Part shown: piece after piece, positions 17,416 to 25,326 of the stretch
Position numbering within the stretch: the first letter of the stretch is position 1
Layout: every line of letters begins with the position of its first letter
Source of the DNA: Streptomyces albicerus
GTDB lineage: Bacteria; Actinomycetota; Actinomycetes; Streptomycetales; Streptomycetaceae
Length of the DNA stretch: 64,000 nucleotides
Assembly (NCBI RefSeq): GCF_008905045.1
Contig: NZ_VWMY01000006.1
Coordinates: 124,001-188,000 of the forward strand
Direction of reading: 5' to 3'
The notes under the pieces: model-generated
Seen by the model: the letters and a program-made list of their open reading frames with translations, nothing else
The model's database searches: none
Told to the model about the DNA's origin: nothing
Made by a program: the position numbers and the translations under genes

Positions 17416-18688
17416 GGTGGCTGGGGTGAGTGGAGTGGCTGGGGTGGGTGCGAAGGGTGCCGTTTTCGGCGCCGCCATCGAGCTCGAGAACCTGACCAAG
17501 CACTATCCGGGGAGCTCCGCCCCCGCTGTGGACAGCGTGAACATGCAGATCGACGCCGGTGAGCTCGTCGTCTTCGTGGGGCCCTCGGGGTGTGGGAAGT
17601 CCACCACCCTGAAGATGATCAACCGGTTGATCGAGCCCACGGGCGGGCGGATCAGGATCGGTGGCGAGGACGTCACCGACATGGATCCCGTGAAGCTGCG
17701 GCGGAAGATCGGGTACGCGATTCAGGCCTCGGGGCTCTTCCCGCACATGACGGTCGCTCAGAACATCGCCCTCGTACCGAAGATGGTGGGGTGGGAGAAG
17801 GGGCGGATCAGGGCTCGGGTCGAGGAGATGCTCGATCTGGTCGGGCTGGATGCGGGTGAGTTCCACGGGCGGTATCCGCGGCAGTTGTCCGGTGGGCAGC
17901 AGCAACGCGTGGGGGTGGCACGGGCGTTGGCCGCCGATCCGCCCGTGCTGTTGATGGATGAGCCCTTCGGGGCCGTGGACCCCATTACCCGTGATCACCT
18001 TCAGGACGAGTTGATCCGGCTCCAGCACGAGTTGCACAAGACCATCGTCTTTGTCACTCATGACTTCGACGAGGCCATCAAGCTGGGTGACCGGATCGCC
18101 GTGTTGCGGGAGCGGTCGCACATCGCCCAGTTCGACACCCCGGAGGCGATCCTCACCAATCCCGCCGACGATTTCGTGTCCGGGTTCGTGGGCGCGGGGG
18201 CCGCGTTGAAGCGGCTCAATCTGTCGCGCGTACGGGATGTGGAGATCACCGGATATCCGACGGTGATCGTCGACGATCCGCTCCAGGAGATCTTCAACAA
18301 GCTCAAGTCGAGCGGTACGAACGAGATCCTGCTGCTCGACAGGCGCGGGCGGCCCTACAAGTGGCTGCGGCGCGGGGATCTGATGCGGGCCAGGGGCTCG
18401 CTGGCCCGGGCGGGCACCCTGGTGCACGACACGGTGACCCGGGACGCGACGTTGCGGGACGCGCTGGAGGCCGTGCTCACGGACAACGCGGGGCGGGTCG
18501 TGGTGACCGGGCGGCGCGGGGAGTACACGGGCGTCGTGGACATGGAGACGCTGATGAACTCCGTGCACGAGCTGCTGGAGGCCGACCGGCTCGACGCCCT
18601 GGAGCACCAGCACGAACTGGAGGAGACGCGAGCCGAGCAGACCCGTCACGAGCAGGAGGGCGTGGACGGCGGGGAGGCGAAGGCATGA
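17399..18688 (+). CDS. ABC transporter ATP-binding protein, OpuCA type, with CBS domains
   Basis: A 429-residue ATPase of the QAT group. The nucleotide-binding motifs are Walker A GPSGCGKST (about residue 61), signature LSGGQQQRVGVARALAADPP, and Walker B VLLMDEPFGAVD. The C-terminal third carries two CBS modules (VIVDDPLQEIFNKLK, GRVVVTGRRGEYTGVVDMETL). In OpuA-like systems CBS domains sense ionic strength and gate transport. The start is GTG 17399, overlapping the upstream permease. It ends with an ATGA overlap with the next permease. Confidence 0.93.
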   Translation: MPETTEVAGVSGVAGVGAKGAVFGAAIELENLTKHYPGSSAPAVDSVNMQIDAGELVVFVGPSGCGKSTTLKMINRLIEPTGGRIRIGGEDVTDMDPVKLRRKIGYAIQASGLFPHMTVAQNIALVPKMVGWEKGRIRARVEEMLDLVGLDAGEFHGRYPRQLSGGQQQRVGVARALAADPPVLLMDEPFGAVDPITRDHLQDELIRLQHELHKTIVFVTHDFDEAIKLGDRIAVLRERSHIAQFDTPEAILTNPADDFVSGFVGAGAALKRLNLSRVRDVEITGYPTVIVDDPLQEIFNKLKSSGTNEILLLDRRGRPYKWLRRGDLMRARGSLARAGTLVHDTVTRDATLRDALEAVLTDNAGRVVVTGRRGEYTGVVDMETLMNSVHELLEADRLDALEHQHELEETRAEQTRHEQEGVDGGEAKA

Positions 18689-19599
18689 GGGCTTCCGAGG
18701 CAGATCCCGGGTCTGAGGTGGACAGCGGGTCTGAGGCGGGCAGCGGGTCCGGGGTGGAGGGCGGATCTGGACTGGGCAGCGGCTCTGGGCCGGACGACGG
18801 TTTTGAGGGCGGCTCCGGGGGTGCCGAGGCCGGTAGTCCCGCGCCCTCCGAGTCCAGTGCCCTCAGGGTCGGTTGGCAGAAGCTCACCCTTCTGCCCGCC
18901 GTGCTCGTGGCCGTGCTGCTCGCCACCTGGCTCTGGTTCCGGCAGGCGGATCTGGACCCGCTCTCCGAGAACGCGCTGTCGGGCGGCCAGGTGTGGAAGG
19001 CGCTGCGGCAGCACATCGAACTGACCGTGATCTCCACGTTCTTCGTGCTGATCATCGCGATTCCGCTGGGCATTCTGCTGACGCGCAAGGCATTCAGGAA
19101 AGCGACCCCGGTCGCCATGGCCGTCGCCAACATGGGGCAGGCCACCCCGGCCATCGGCCTGCTGGCCCTGCTGGTGATCTGGCTGGGCATCGGCCGTAAG
19201 GCGGCGCTGATCGGTATCATCGCGTACGCCGTCCTGCCGGTCCTCTCCAACACGATCGCCGGGCTGAAGGCGAACGACCCGACGCTCCTGGAGGCCGCCC
19301 GGGGCATCGGCATGTCGCCCGCGGGCGTGCTGACCCGCGTCGAACTCCCCCTCGCCGTACCGCTGATCCTCGCCGGCGTCCGTACGGCACTCGTCCTGAA
19401 CGTGGGCACGGCGACGCTCGCCACCTTCGGCGGGGGCGGTGGTCTCGGCGTACTGATCACGACCGGGATCACCAACCAGCGGATGCCGGTCCTGATGCTC
19501 GGCTCGATCCTGACCGTCGTGCTGGCGCTGCTGGTGGACTGGCTGGCTTCGCTGGCCGAACTGCTGCTCAGTCCGCGCGGGTTGGAGGCGGGGGCATGA
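18685..19599 (+). CDS. ABC transporter permease, OpuC type, with long disordered N terminus
   Basis: A 304-residue permease. The membrane part begins near residue 70 (QKLTLLPAVLVAVLLATWLW) and has the EAA loop NDPTLLEAARGIGMSPAGVLTRVELP, like its partner permease. The first 65 residues are an unusual Gly/Ser/Glu-rich stretch with SEVDSGSEAGSGSGVEGGSG-like repeats, absent in most homologues. The start is ATG 18685, overlapping the ATPase stop as ATGA. The tail likely lies in the cytoplasm; no function is known. Confidence 0.9.
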   Translation: MRASEADPGSEVDSGSEAGSGSGVEGGSGLGSGSGPDDGFEGGSGGAEAGSPAPSESSALRVGWQKLTLLPAVLVAVLLATWLWFRQADLDPLSENALSGGQVWKALRQHIELTVISTFFVLIIAIPLGILLTRKAFRKATPVAMAVANMGQATPAIGLLALLVIWLGIGRKAALIGIIAYAVLPVLSNTIAGLKANDPTLLEAARGIGMSPAGVLTRVELPLAVPLILAGVRTALVLNVGTATLATFGGGGGLGVLITTGITNQRMPVLMLGSILTVVLALLVDWLASLAELLLSPRGLEAGA

Positions 19600-20567
19600 G
19601 GCGACGGCGTACGGGTCTGGTGGCCGCCGGGGCAGTGTTGCTGGCGTCGGCCGGGTGCGGGCTGACCAGTGGGTCGCCCATGGTCGACGACGTGCGGCCC
19701 GGCTCGATCGGAGAGGGGGCGCCCCTCAAGGGCGCCGATCTCACCGTGACGTCCAAGGAGTTCACCGAGCAGCTGATCCTCGGCGCGATCATGGGCATCG
19801 CCTTCCAGGCGGCCGGCGCGGACGTGCTGGACCGCACCGGCATCCAGGGCTCCATCGGCGCCCGCGAGGCGGTGAAGGGCGCGGACGCGGACGCCATGTA
19901 CGAGTACACGGGCACCGCCTGGATCACGTACCTGGGCAACTCCGAGCCCATCCCCGATCCGCGGAAGCAGTGGGAGGCCGTGCGCGACGCCGATCTGAAG
20001 AACGGGCTGACCTGGCTGCCGCCCTCGTCGCTCAACAACACGTATGCGCTGGCGATGAACCAGGCCAACTTCAAGAAGTACGGCACGAAGACCCTCTCCG
20101 ACGTGGCCGCACTCTCGAAGTCCCAGCCGAAGGCCGTCACGGTGTGCGTGGAGAGCGAGTTCGCCAACCGGGCCGACGGGCTGCCGGGCATGGAGAAGGC
20201 GTACGGGATGAAGCTGCCCGCCGGGAACGTCACGCAGATGGACACCGGGATCATCTACACGCAGGCGGCGAAGGGGAGTTGTACGTACGGGGAGGTCTTC
20301 ACCACCGACGGGCGCATCAAGTCGATGAACCTGGCCGTGATGGAGGACGACAAGAAGTTCTTCCCCAACTACAACGTGGCCCCTGAGATCAACTCCAAGT
20401 CCCTGAAGAAGCATCCGGCGATCGCGGCCGTGCTTGATCCGATCACAAAGCGACTGAACAACGATGTGGCCCAGGAGCTGAACGCGAAGGTGGATGTCGA
20501 CGGGGAGGACCCGCATGCGGTGGCACTGGACTGGATGAAGGAGGAGGGGTTCGTGAGGGAGGGATGA
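19596..20567 (+). CDS. Osmoprotectant ABC transporter substrate-binding lipoprotein
   Basis: A 323-residue lipoprotein, the extracellular binding component of the operon. The lipobox LASAGC (Cys about 21) follows a basic leader MRRRR. The body resembles the OpuAC/ProX family: LTVTSKEFTEQLILGAIMG, MYEYTGTAWITYLG, CVESEFANRADGLPGMEKAYGM. Its aromatic residues are likely the cation-binding box. The start is ATG 19596, overlapping the permease stop. The operon ends here, with a 66-bp gap to the convergent protease gene. Confidence 0.93.
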   Translation: MRRRRTGLVAAGAVLLASAGCGLTSGSPMVDDVRPGSIGEGAPLKGADLTVTSKEFTEQLILGAIMGIAFQAAGADVLDRTGIQGSIGAREAVKGADADAMYEYTGTAWITYLGNSEPIPDPRKQWEAVRDADLKNGLTWLPPSSLNNTYALAMNQANFKKYGTKTLSDVAALSKSQPKAVTVCVESEFANRADGLPGMEKAYGMKLPAGNVTQMDTGIIYTQAAKGSCTYGEVFTTDGRIKSMNLAVMEDDKKFFPNYNVAPEINSKSLKKHPAIAAVLDPITKRLNNDVAQELNAKVDVDGEDPHAVALDWMKEEGFVREG

Positions 20568-20633
20568 GCCCTTGTTTGTGAGCCCTTCGCGCGGGTTCCG
20601 GACGGCCTCAGCGCCCTGGGTGGCTCCCGCCCA

Positions 20634-21425
20634 CTAACAGCTCGGTACCGAGCCCGATCCCTTCTCCAGCGCCACCAGCGCGTTGACCGCGCTCTTCAGC
20701 GTCGACACCGGAATGAGGCGGAGCCCCTTCGGCAGCTCCGACTTGGCATCCGAGCACTCCGCCTTCGGGACCAGGAAGACCGTCGCGCCGTCGCGGCGGG
20801 CGGCCTGCGTCTTGAGGGCCACTCCGCCGACCGCGCCGACCTTCCCGTTGGCGTCGATCGTGCCCGTACCCGCGATGGTGCGGCCCCCCGTGAGGTCGCC
20901 GCCGCTGCCGTCGCCGTCCAGTTTGTCCACGATGCCGAGGGAGAAGAGGAGGCCGGCGCTGGGGCCGCCGACGTCGGCGAGCTTCAGGGTGACCTTGATG
21001 CCGTCCGAGTCCTCGCCGAGGTGGTTCAGGGCCGCCTCGGTGGCGATGTCCTGGGACTTTTTCATCTCCTCGGCGTTGTACTCCTCGATCTCCTGGACGC
21101 TGTCGCCGCTCGGGTACACGGAGTCGCGCGGCATCACGGCCCGGTCCGTGGCGAACCAGCCGTCGAGCACGTCGCCCAGGTTCACGTCCTGGTCCGGTCC
21201 CGTCGCCTCGATGGTCGTCATCCGGAGCTGCCCGCGCGTCTCGCGGCTGTCCGCGCCGGAGATCGTGATGACCGGGTCGCCCTGGTTCTCGCCGAGGACG
21301 TTCGCCGTCATCCCGGGCTGGGCCACCGAGAAGGGCAACGGCGCGAACGCCGCCGCGGCGAGCAGAGCCACGACGGGGAGGGCGCAGACGGCGACGGCCT
21401 GGGGGCGCGTGAAGCGAGAGAGCAC
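20634..21425 (-). CDS. Lon-type (S16) serine protease of the YlbL family, PDZ domain absent
   Basis: A 263-residue membrane-anchored protease. One N-terminal helix (VAVCALPVVALLAAAAFAPL) is followed by an extracytoplasmic Lon-like domain. The catalytic Ser lies in VGGPSAGLLFSLGIVD and the Lys in VGAVGGVALKTQAARR, the S16 dyad. YlbL-type proteins usually have a PDZ domain between the membrane anchor and the Lon domain; here that PDZ is missing and the spacer jumps directly from EEMKKSQDIATEAALNHLG to the catalytic part. Convergent with the osmoprotectant operon. Confidence 0.88.
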   Translation of the reverse strand: MLSRFTRPQAVAVCALPVVALLAAAAFAPLPFSVAQPGMTANVLGENQGDPVITISGADSRETRGQLRMTTIEATGPDQDVNLGDVLDGWFATDRAVMPRDSVYPSGDSVQEIEEYNAEEMKKSQDIATEAALNHLGEDSDGIKVTLKLADVGGPSAGLLFSLGIVDKLDGDGSGGDLTGGRTIAGTGTIDANGKVGAVGGVALKTQAARRDGATVFLVPKAECSDAKSELPKGLRLIPVSTLKSAVNALVALEKGSGSVPSC

Positions 21426-21468
21426 GGGATCAATCTAACGCGAGTACGAATTCCGCTGACGAGCCGGG

Positions 21469-21560
21469 CAGCGCCCCGTAAGGGGCGCGGGGAACTGCGC
21501 GACCAGCCACGACGGGCCCGCAGTGTCCGTACAGCCCTTCCCGCGGATCGTTTAGCGCCG
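21469..21560. repeat. Dispersed Streptomyces intergenic repeat, copy 4
   Basis: CAGCGCCCCGTAAGGGGCGC starts the copy and forms a short hairpin; the core GGGGAACTGCGCGACCAGCC and CACGACGGGCCCGCAG follow. It lies in the 214-bp gap between the PDZ-less protease start and the IclR stop. Confidence 0.7.
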
Positions 21561-21639
21561 AGCAGCAGTCGGATCCGCCGTCGGTCAACCGCTCAGACCC
21601 ACGTCAGCCCCCGCACCGATCAACCGCTCAGGACCAGCG

Positions 21640-22281
21640 TCAGCGCAACGCGTCGGCCACTTCCTTCGCCGCGTCGACCACCCGTGGACCCACCCGCTCG
21701 GGTACGGCGTCCGCGAGCATGACCACGCCGACGCTGCCCTCGACGCCCGTGACGCCGAGCAGCGGCGCCGCCGCCCCGCTCGCTCCGGCCTCCAGTTCGC
21801 CGTGGGTCAGGGTGTATCCGGGTTCGTCCACGGAGGCGACCCGGGCGGAGAGGATCGCCTTGCCCGCGGCGCCCCGGTCCAGCGGGTGCCGGAAACCCGC
21901 GCGATAGGCCACGTGGTAGTCGGTCCACGTCGGCTCGACCACGGCGACTGCGAGCGCCTCCGTGCCGTCGACCAGCGTGAGATGGGCAGTCGCCCCTATG
22001 TCCTCGGCCAGCGAACGCAACGCGGGCAGCGCGGCTTCGCGTACCAGCGGATGCACCTGCCGCCCGAGCCGCAGCACGCCGAGCCCGACCCGGGCGCGGC
22101 CGCCAAGATCACGGCGTACGAGAGCGTGCTGCTCCAGTGTGGCGAGCAACCGGTACACGACGGTCCGGTTCACCCCTAGTTTGTTGGACAACTCGGTGAC
22201 GGTCAGACCGTGGTCGGTGTCGGCGAGCAGTTTGAGGACACGTAGTCCCCGGTCGAGCGTCTGGGAGGTCTCCGCGGTCAC
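21640..22281 (-). CDS. IclR family transcriptional regulator
   Basis: A 213-residue regulator. The N-terminal winged helix is TLDRGLRVLKLLADTDHGLTVTELSNKLGVNRTVVYRLLATLEQHALV, split over two helices, typical IclR. The C-terminal effector domain contains HPLVREAALPALRSLAEDIGATAHL and a glycine-rich end. I chose GTG 22281 because AAGGAG stands eight bases upstream; the longer start at 22290 has the same sequence directly abutting it. No partner gene is adjacent, so the target is unknown. Confidence 0.9.
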   Translation of the reverse strand: MTAETSQTLDRGLRVLKLLADTDHGLTVTELSNKLGVNRTVVYRLLATLEQHALVRRDLGGRARVGLGVLRLGRQVHPLVREAALPALRSLAEDIGATAHLTLVDGTEALAVAVVEPTWTDYHVAYRAGFRHPLDRGAAGKAILSARVASVDEPGYTLTHGELEAGASGAAAPLLGVTGVEGSVGVVMLADAVPERVGPRVVDAAKEVADALR

Positions 22282-22736
22282 GACGCCCACTCCTTAGTGG
22301 TGAGAGTCGACGGCCCCCTACGCGGCGGTTGCGTCACCGGTCCCATCGGCGACGCGCGTCAGAGGCCGCCGGTCGGCAGCGTCCCGGGCACTCCCGGGCG
22401 GGCACCGGCTGCGCTCCGCGGCGGCGCTGCCACGGGGCGTGTGCGTAGCGGGACAGTAGCGAGCTGGTTCGCTCAGCGGAAGTCTCCGTCCAGAATCCGG
22501 GCATCAGCAGGTACGGACCGCTTTGGCTTACCCCGGGTTAGGTTCACTTTTGTCCCGATGTGACCGGCGCGCGCCGTCCGACGTGCACCACCTCCGCACA
22601 GAGCGCACAGAGCGCACAGACGCGGGAGCGCCGGTGTCGTGACGACACCGGCGCCCTTATCTCCGTACCCGAGGTACGAACGTCTTCGTGTGTGACGTGC
22701 GAACGTCACCGCTCGCGACATCGCGACATGCGAACG
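22282..22736. other. Gene-free stretch with short repeats and a hairpin
   Basis: This 455-bp gap upstream of the IclR gene holds a threefold CGCACAGAG-type tandem repeat near 22596-22622, a strong hairpin at 22628-22654, and two copies of TGCGAACGTCACCG near 22697-22742. No supported coding frame is seen in it. Confidence 0.5.
22628..22654. terminator. Hairpin terminator downstream of the DEAH helicase gene
   Basis: A 13-bp perfect stem, GCGCCGGTGTCGT at 22628-22640 and its complement at 22642-22654. It lies 82 bp beyond the stop of the minus-strand helicase gene. No T tract is present. Confidence 0.6.
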
Positions 22737-24536
22737 TCACCGCATACGGGTGGCCCACTCCTGCACCTTGGCGATCCGCTGCCGCAGCTGGCCGGCCGTC
22801 GCTTCCGCGCTCGGCGGGCCGCCGCACACGCGGCGCAGCTCGGTGTGGATCACGCCGTGGGGCTTGCCGCTCTGGTGGACGTACGCGCCGACCATGGTGT
22901 TGAGCTGCTTACGGAGCTCCAGCATCTCCTTGTGGGAGACCACCGGCCGTCGCTCGGCGGGGAGTTCGAGGAGATCGGCCTCGTCGTCCGGCTTCTTGCG
23001 GCTGTGCGCGATCTGCCGGGCCTGCCGCTTCTGGAGGAGCAGCTGGACCTGGTCGGGCTCGAGGAGGCCGGGGATGCCGAGGTAGTCCTGCTCCTCCTCG
23101 CTTCCCGGGTGGGCCTGCATACCGAACTCGGCGCCGTCGTACAGGACCCGGTCGAAGACGGCGTCGGACTCCAGCGCCTCGAACGGCAGCATGTCCTGCT
23201 CGCCGGTGTCCTCGTCCTGCTCCTTGTTCGCCTCCTCCATCTCCTTCTCGGATTCGGCGTACGGGTCCTCCTCGCCTTCCTTCTTCGGCTTGTCGAGGAC
23301 GTGGTCGCGCTCGACCTCCATCTCGTTGGCGAAACCGAGGAGGTCGGGGACGGTCGGCAGGAAGACGGAGGCGGTCTCGCCGCGCCGCCGGGACCGTACG
23401 AAACGGCCGACGGCCTGGGCGAAGAAGAGCGGGGTCGAGATGGTCGTCGCGTACACGCCCACCGCGAGCCGCGGTACGTCGACGCCCTCGGACACCATGC
23501 GGACTGCGACCATCCAGCGGTCGTTGTTCTGGCTGAACTCGTCGATACGGTTGGACGCGCCGGCGTCGTCGGAGAGGACGAGGGTGGCCTTGTTGCCGGT
23601 GATGTCGCGGATGAGCTTGGCGTAGGCGCGGGCCGAGTCCTGGTCGGAGGCGATGACGAGGGCGCCCGCGTCCGGGATGGCCTTCCTGACCTCGGTGAGG
23701 CGCTGGTCGGCGGCGCGCAGCACGCTCGGCATCCACTCGCCGCGCGCGTCGAGTGCGGTGCGCCAGGCCTGGCTGATGGCGTCCTTGGTCATCGGCTCGC
23801 CGAGCCGGGCGGCGATCTCGTCGCCCGCCTTCGTACGCCACCGCATGTTGCCGCTGTAGGAGAGGAAGATGACGGGCCGCACGACGCCGTCGCCGAGCGC
23901 GCTCCCGTACCCGTACGTGTAATCGGCGGCTGACCGCCGGATCCCGTCGTTCCCCTCCTCGTACGTGACGAAGGGGATGGGGTTGGTGTCGGACCGGAAG
24001 GGCGTACCGGTGAGCGCGAGCCGGCGGGTGGCGGGCTCGAAGGCCTCGAGGCAGGCCTCGCCCCAGGACTTGGAGTCACCGGCGTGGTGGATCTCGTCGA
24101 GGATGACGAGGGTCTTGCGCTGCTCGACGCGGTTGCGGTGCAGCATGGGCCGCACACCCACACCCGCGTACGTCACGGCGACGCCCTGGTACTCCTTGCT
24201 GAGCGGCCCCGCGCTGTATTCGGGATCCAGCTTGATCCCTATCCGTGCGGCCGCCTCCGCCCACTGCTTCTTCAGATGCTCGGTCGGCGCGACCACGGTC
24301 ACCTGCTGCACGACATGGTGGTGCAGCAGCCACGACGCGAGCGTCAGCGCGAAGGTCGTCTTGCCTGCGCCGGGTGTGGCGACGGCGAGAAAGTCACGTG
24401 GCTGCTCCTGGATGTACTTCTCCATCGCCCCCTGCTGCCACGCGCGCAGCTTGCTGGCGGTACCCCAAGGGGCGCGCCCGGGGAACGCGGGTGACAGGTG
24501 ATGCGAAGAAGTGGCACTGGCGGCGGTGGTAGTCAC
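22737..24536 (-). CDS. DEAD/DEAH-box (SF2) helicase
   Basis: A 599-residue superfamily 2 ATPase. Motif I is ATPGAGKTTFALTLAS (about residue 52), motif II is VILDEIHHAGDSKSWGEA (DEIH), motif III is LALTGTPFRSDTNPIPF, and later motifs include VIASDQDSARAYAKL and QAVGRFVRSRRRGETASVFLP near the end of the second RecA fold. This is the ResIII/SSL2-like arrangement. The C-terminal 100 residues are charged (DEEEQDYLGIPGLLEPDQVQ). The start is GTG 24536 with GGAGACC upstream. Cellular role is unknown, with DNA repair or RNA metabolism as options. Confidence 0.9.
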   Translation of the reverse strand: MTTTAASATSSHHLSPAFPGRAPWGTASKLRAWQQGAMEKYIQEQPRDFLAVATPGAGKTTFALTLASWLLHHHVVQQVTVVAPTEHLKKQWAEAAARIGIKLDPEYSAGPLSKEYQGVAVTYAGVGVRPMLHRNRVEQRKTLVILDEIHHAGDSKSWGEACLEAFEPATRRLALTGTPFRSDTNPIPFVTYEEGNDGIRRSAADYTYGYGSALGDGVVRPVIFLSYSGNMRWRTKAGDEIAARLGEPMTKDAISQAWRTALDARGEWMPSVLRAADQRLTEVRKAIPDAGALVIASDQDSARAYAKLIRDITGNKATLVLSDDAGASNRIDEFSQNNDRWMVAVRMVSEGVDVPRLAVGVYATTISTPLFFAQAVGRFVRSRRRGETASVFLPTVPDLLGFANEMEVERDHVLDKPKKEGEEDPYAESEKEMEEANKEQDEDTGEQDMLPFEALESDAVFDRVLYDGAEFGMQAHPGSEEEQDYLGIPGLLEPDQVQLLLQKRQARQIAHSRKKPDDEADLLELPAERRPVVSHKEMLELRKQLNTMVGAYVHQSGKPHGVIHTELRRVCGGPPSAEATAGQLRQRIAKVQEWATRMR

Positions 24537-24668
24537 GGTCTCCGTGGGGTGGTTGGGCGGCTCGGCTACGTATGGCAACGGCTGTGTATGACAACCGGGC
24601 CACCCTACCGGCGGCCCGGCGGCGTCAACGCGCGGACGACGCCGGGTCACCCCTGGATGGGATCCAGG

Positions 24669-25070
24669 TCACAGTGAGCGCAGGCGCTCCGCGATCACCC
24701 CGATGTCGCCCTCGGCACCGGAGGCCACGTCGATGACCAGGTCGTACGCCGTGTCCTGGTCGCATGCCGCGAGGTCCACGCCGTTCAGGGCGAGAAAGGT
24801 CGCGGCTGCCAGCCAGGCGGTCCGCTTGTTCCCGTCCACCAGGGGGTGGTTGGTAGCGAGGGCGTGGAGCAGCGCCGCGGCCTGCTCGTACGGGTCCTGG
24901 TAGGCGGCCGTGCCGAACATGCGGGCGCGGGGGCGGTGCACGGCCGAGGCCAGCAGCCCCGGCTCGCGGGCCTCGGGCGCCCGCCCGCCGAAGGCGATCT
25001 CGGCGATGCCGGTGACGTCGGCGACGGTGAGGTGGCGGGTCGCGGCCGCCACCGAGTCGTTCCGCGTCAT
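24669..25070 (-). CDS. Doc/Fic family toxin
   Basis: A 133-residue death-on-curing type toxin. The active motif HPLVDGNKRTAWLAA (about residue 76) matches the Fic/Doc consensus HxFx(D/N)(A/G)NKR, here Leu at the third position. Doc toxins phosphorylate EF-Tu; Fic enzymes AMPylate targets. The family member here is Doc-like by size and by an upstream short antitoxin. The start is ATG 25070, overlapping the antitoxin stop in an ATGA. Confidence 0.85.
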   Translation of the reverse strand: MTRNDSVAAATRHLTVADVTGIAEIAFGGRAPEAREPGLLASAVHRPRARMFGTAAYQDPYEQAAALLHALATNHPLVDGNKRTAWLAAATFLALNGVDLAACDQDTAYDLVIDVASGAEGDIGVIAERLRSL

Positions 25071-25258
25071 TCGCCCAGCCTCCTCAACAGCTCCGCGTGC
25101 TCCTTCGCGAGCCGCTCGGCGAGGGCACGCACGGGTGCGCCCTCCTCGTGCAGGTACCTGAGCACGGCTTCCCGTGCGAGCTCTTCGGGCAGGCGGTCCC
25201 GCGCGTCCGCGAGGTCGGCGAGCGTCTGCTCCACGGCGGGGTCGAGGCGAAGTTCCAT
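25067..25258 (-). CDS. Antitoxin of the Doc-type pair
   Basis: A 63-residue protein starting MELRLDPAVEQTLADLADARDRL, with a ribbon-helix-helix-like N terminus and a long charged helix (RYLHEEGAPVRALAERLAKEHAELLRRLGE). The small size, gene order (antitoxin first) and overlap with the Doc gene fit a toxin-antitoxin operon, whose antitoxin also represses its promoter. The start is ATG 25258; the frame opens upstream at 25285, but the leucine-rich MELRL start fits better. Confidence 0.8.
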   Translation of the reverse strand: MELRLDPAVEQTLADLADARDRLPEELAREAVLRYLHEEGAPVRALAERLAKEHAELLRRLGE

Positions 25259-25326
25259 GGGGCCGAGGGTAGGACTCGGCACCATCCGGTTTCGCCCTGT
25301 TTACGATCACCGCGTCCCGTTTACGA

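Noticed and set aside
22297..22563. Possible 88-residue plus-strand gene in the gap upstream of the IclR gene
   Set aside because: No ribosome site, Arg/Gly/Pro-rich composition, no match to a family I know. Treated as non-coding.
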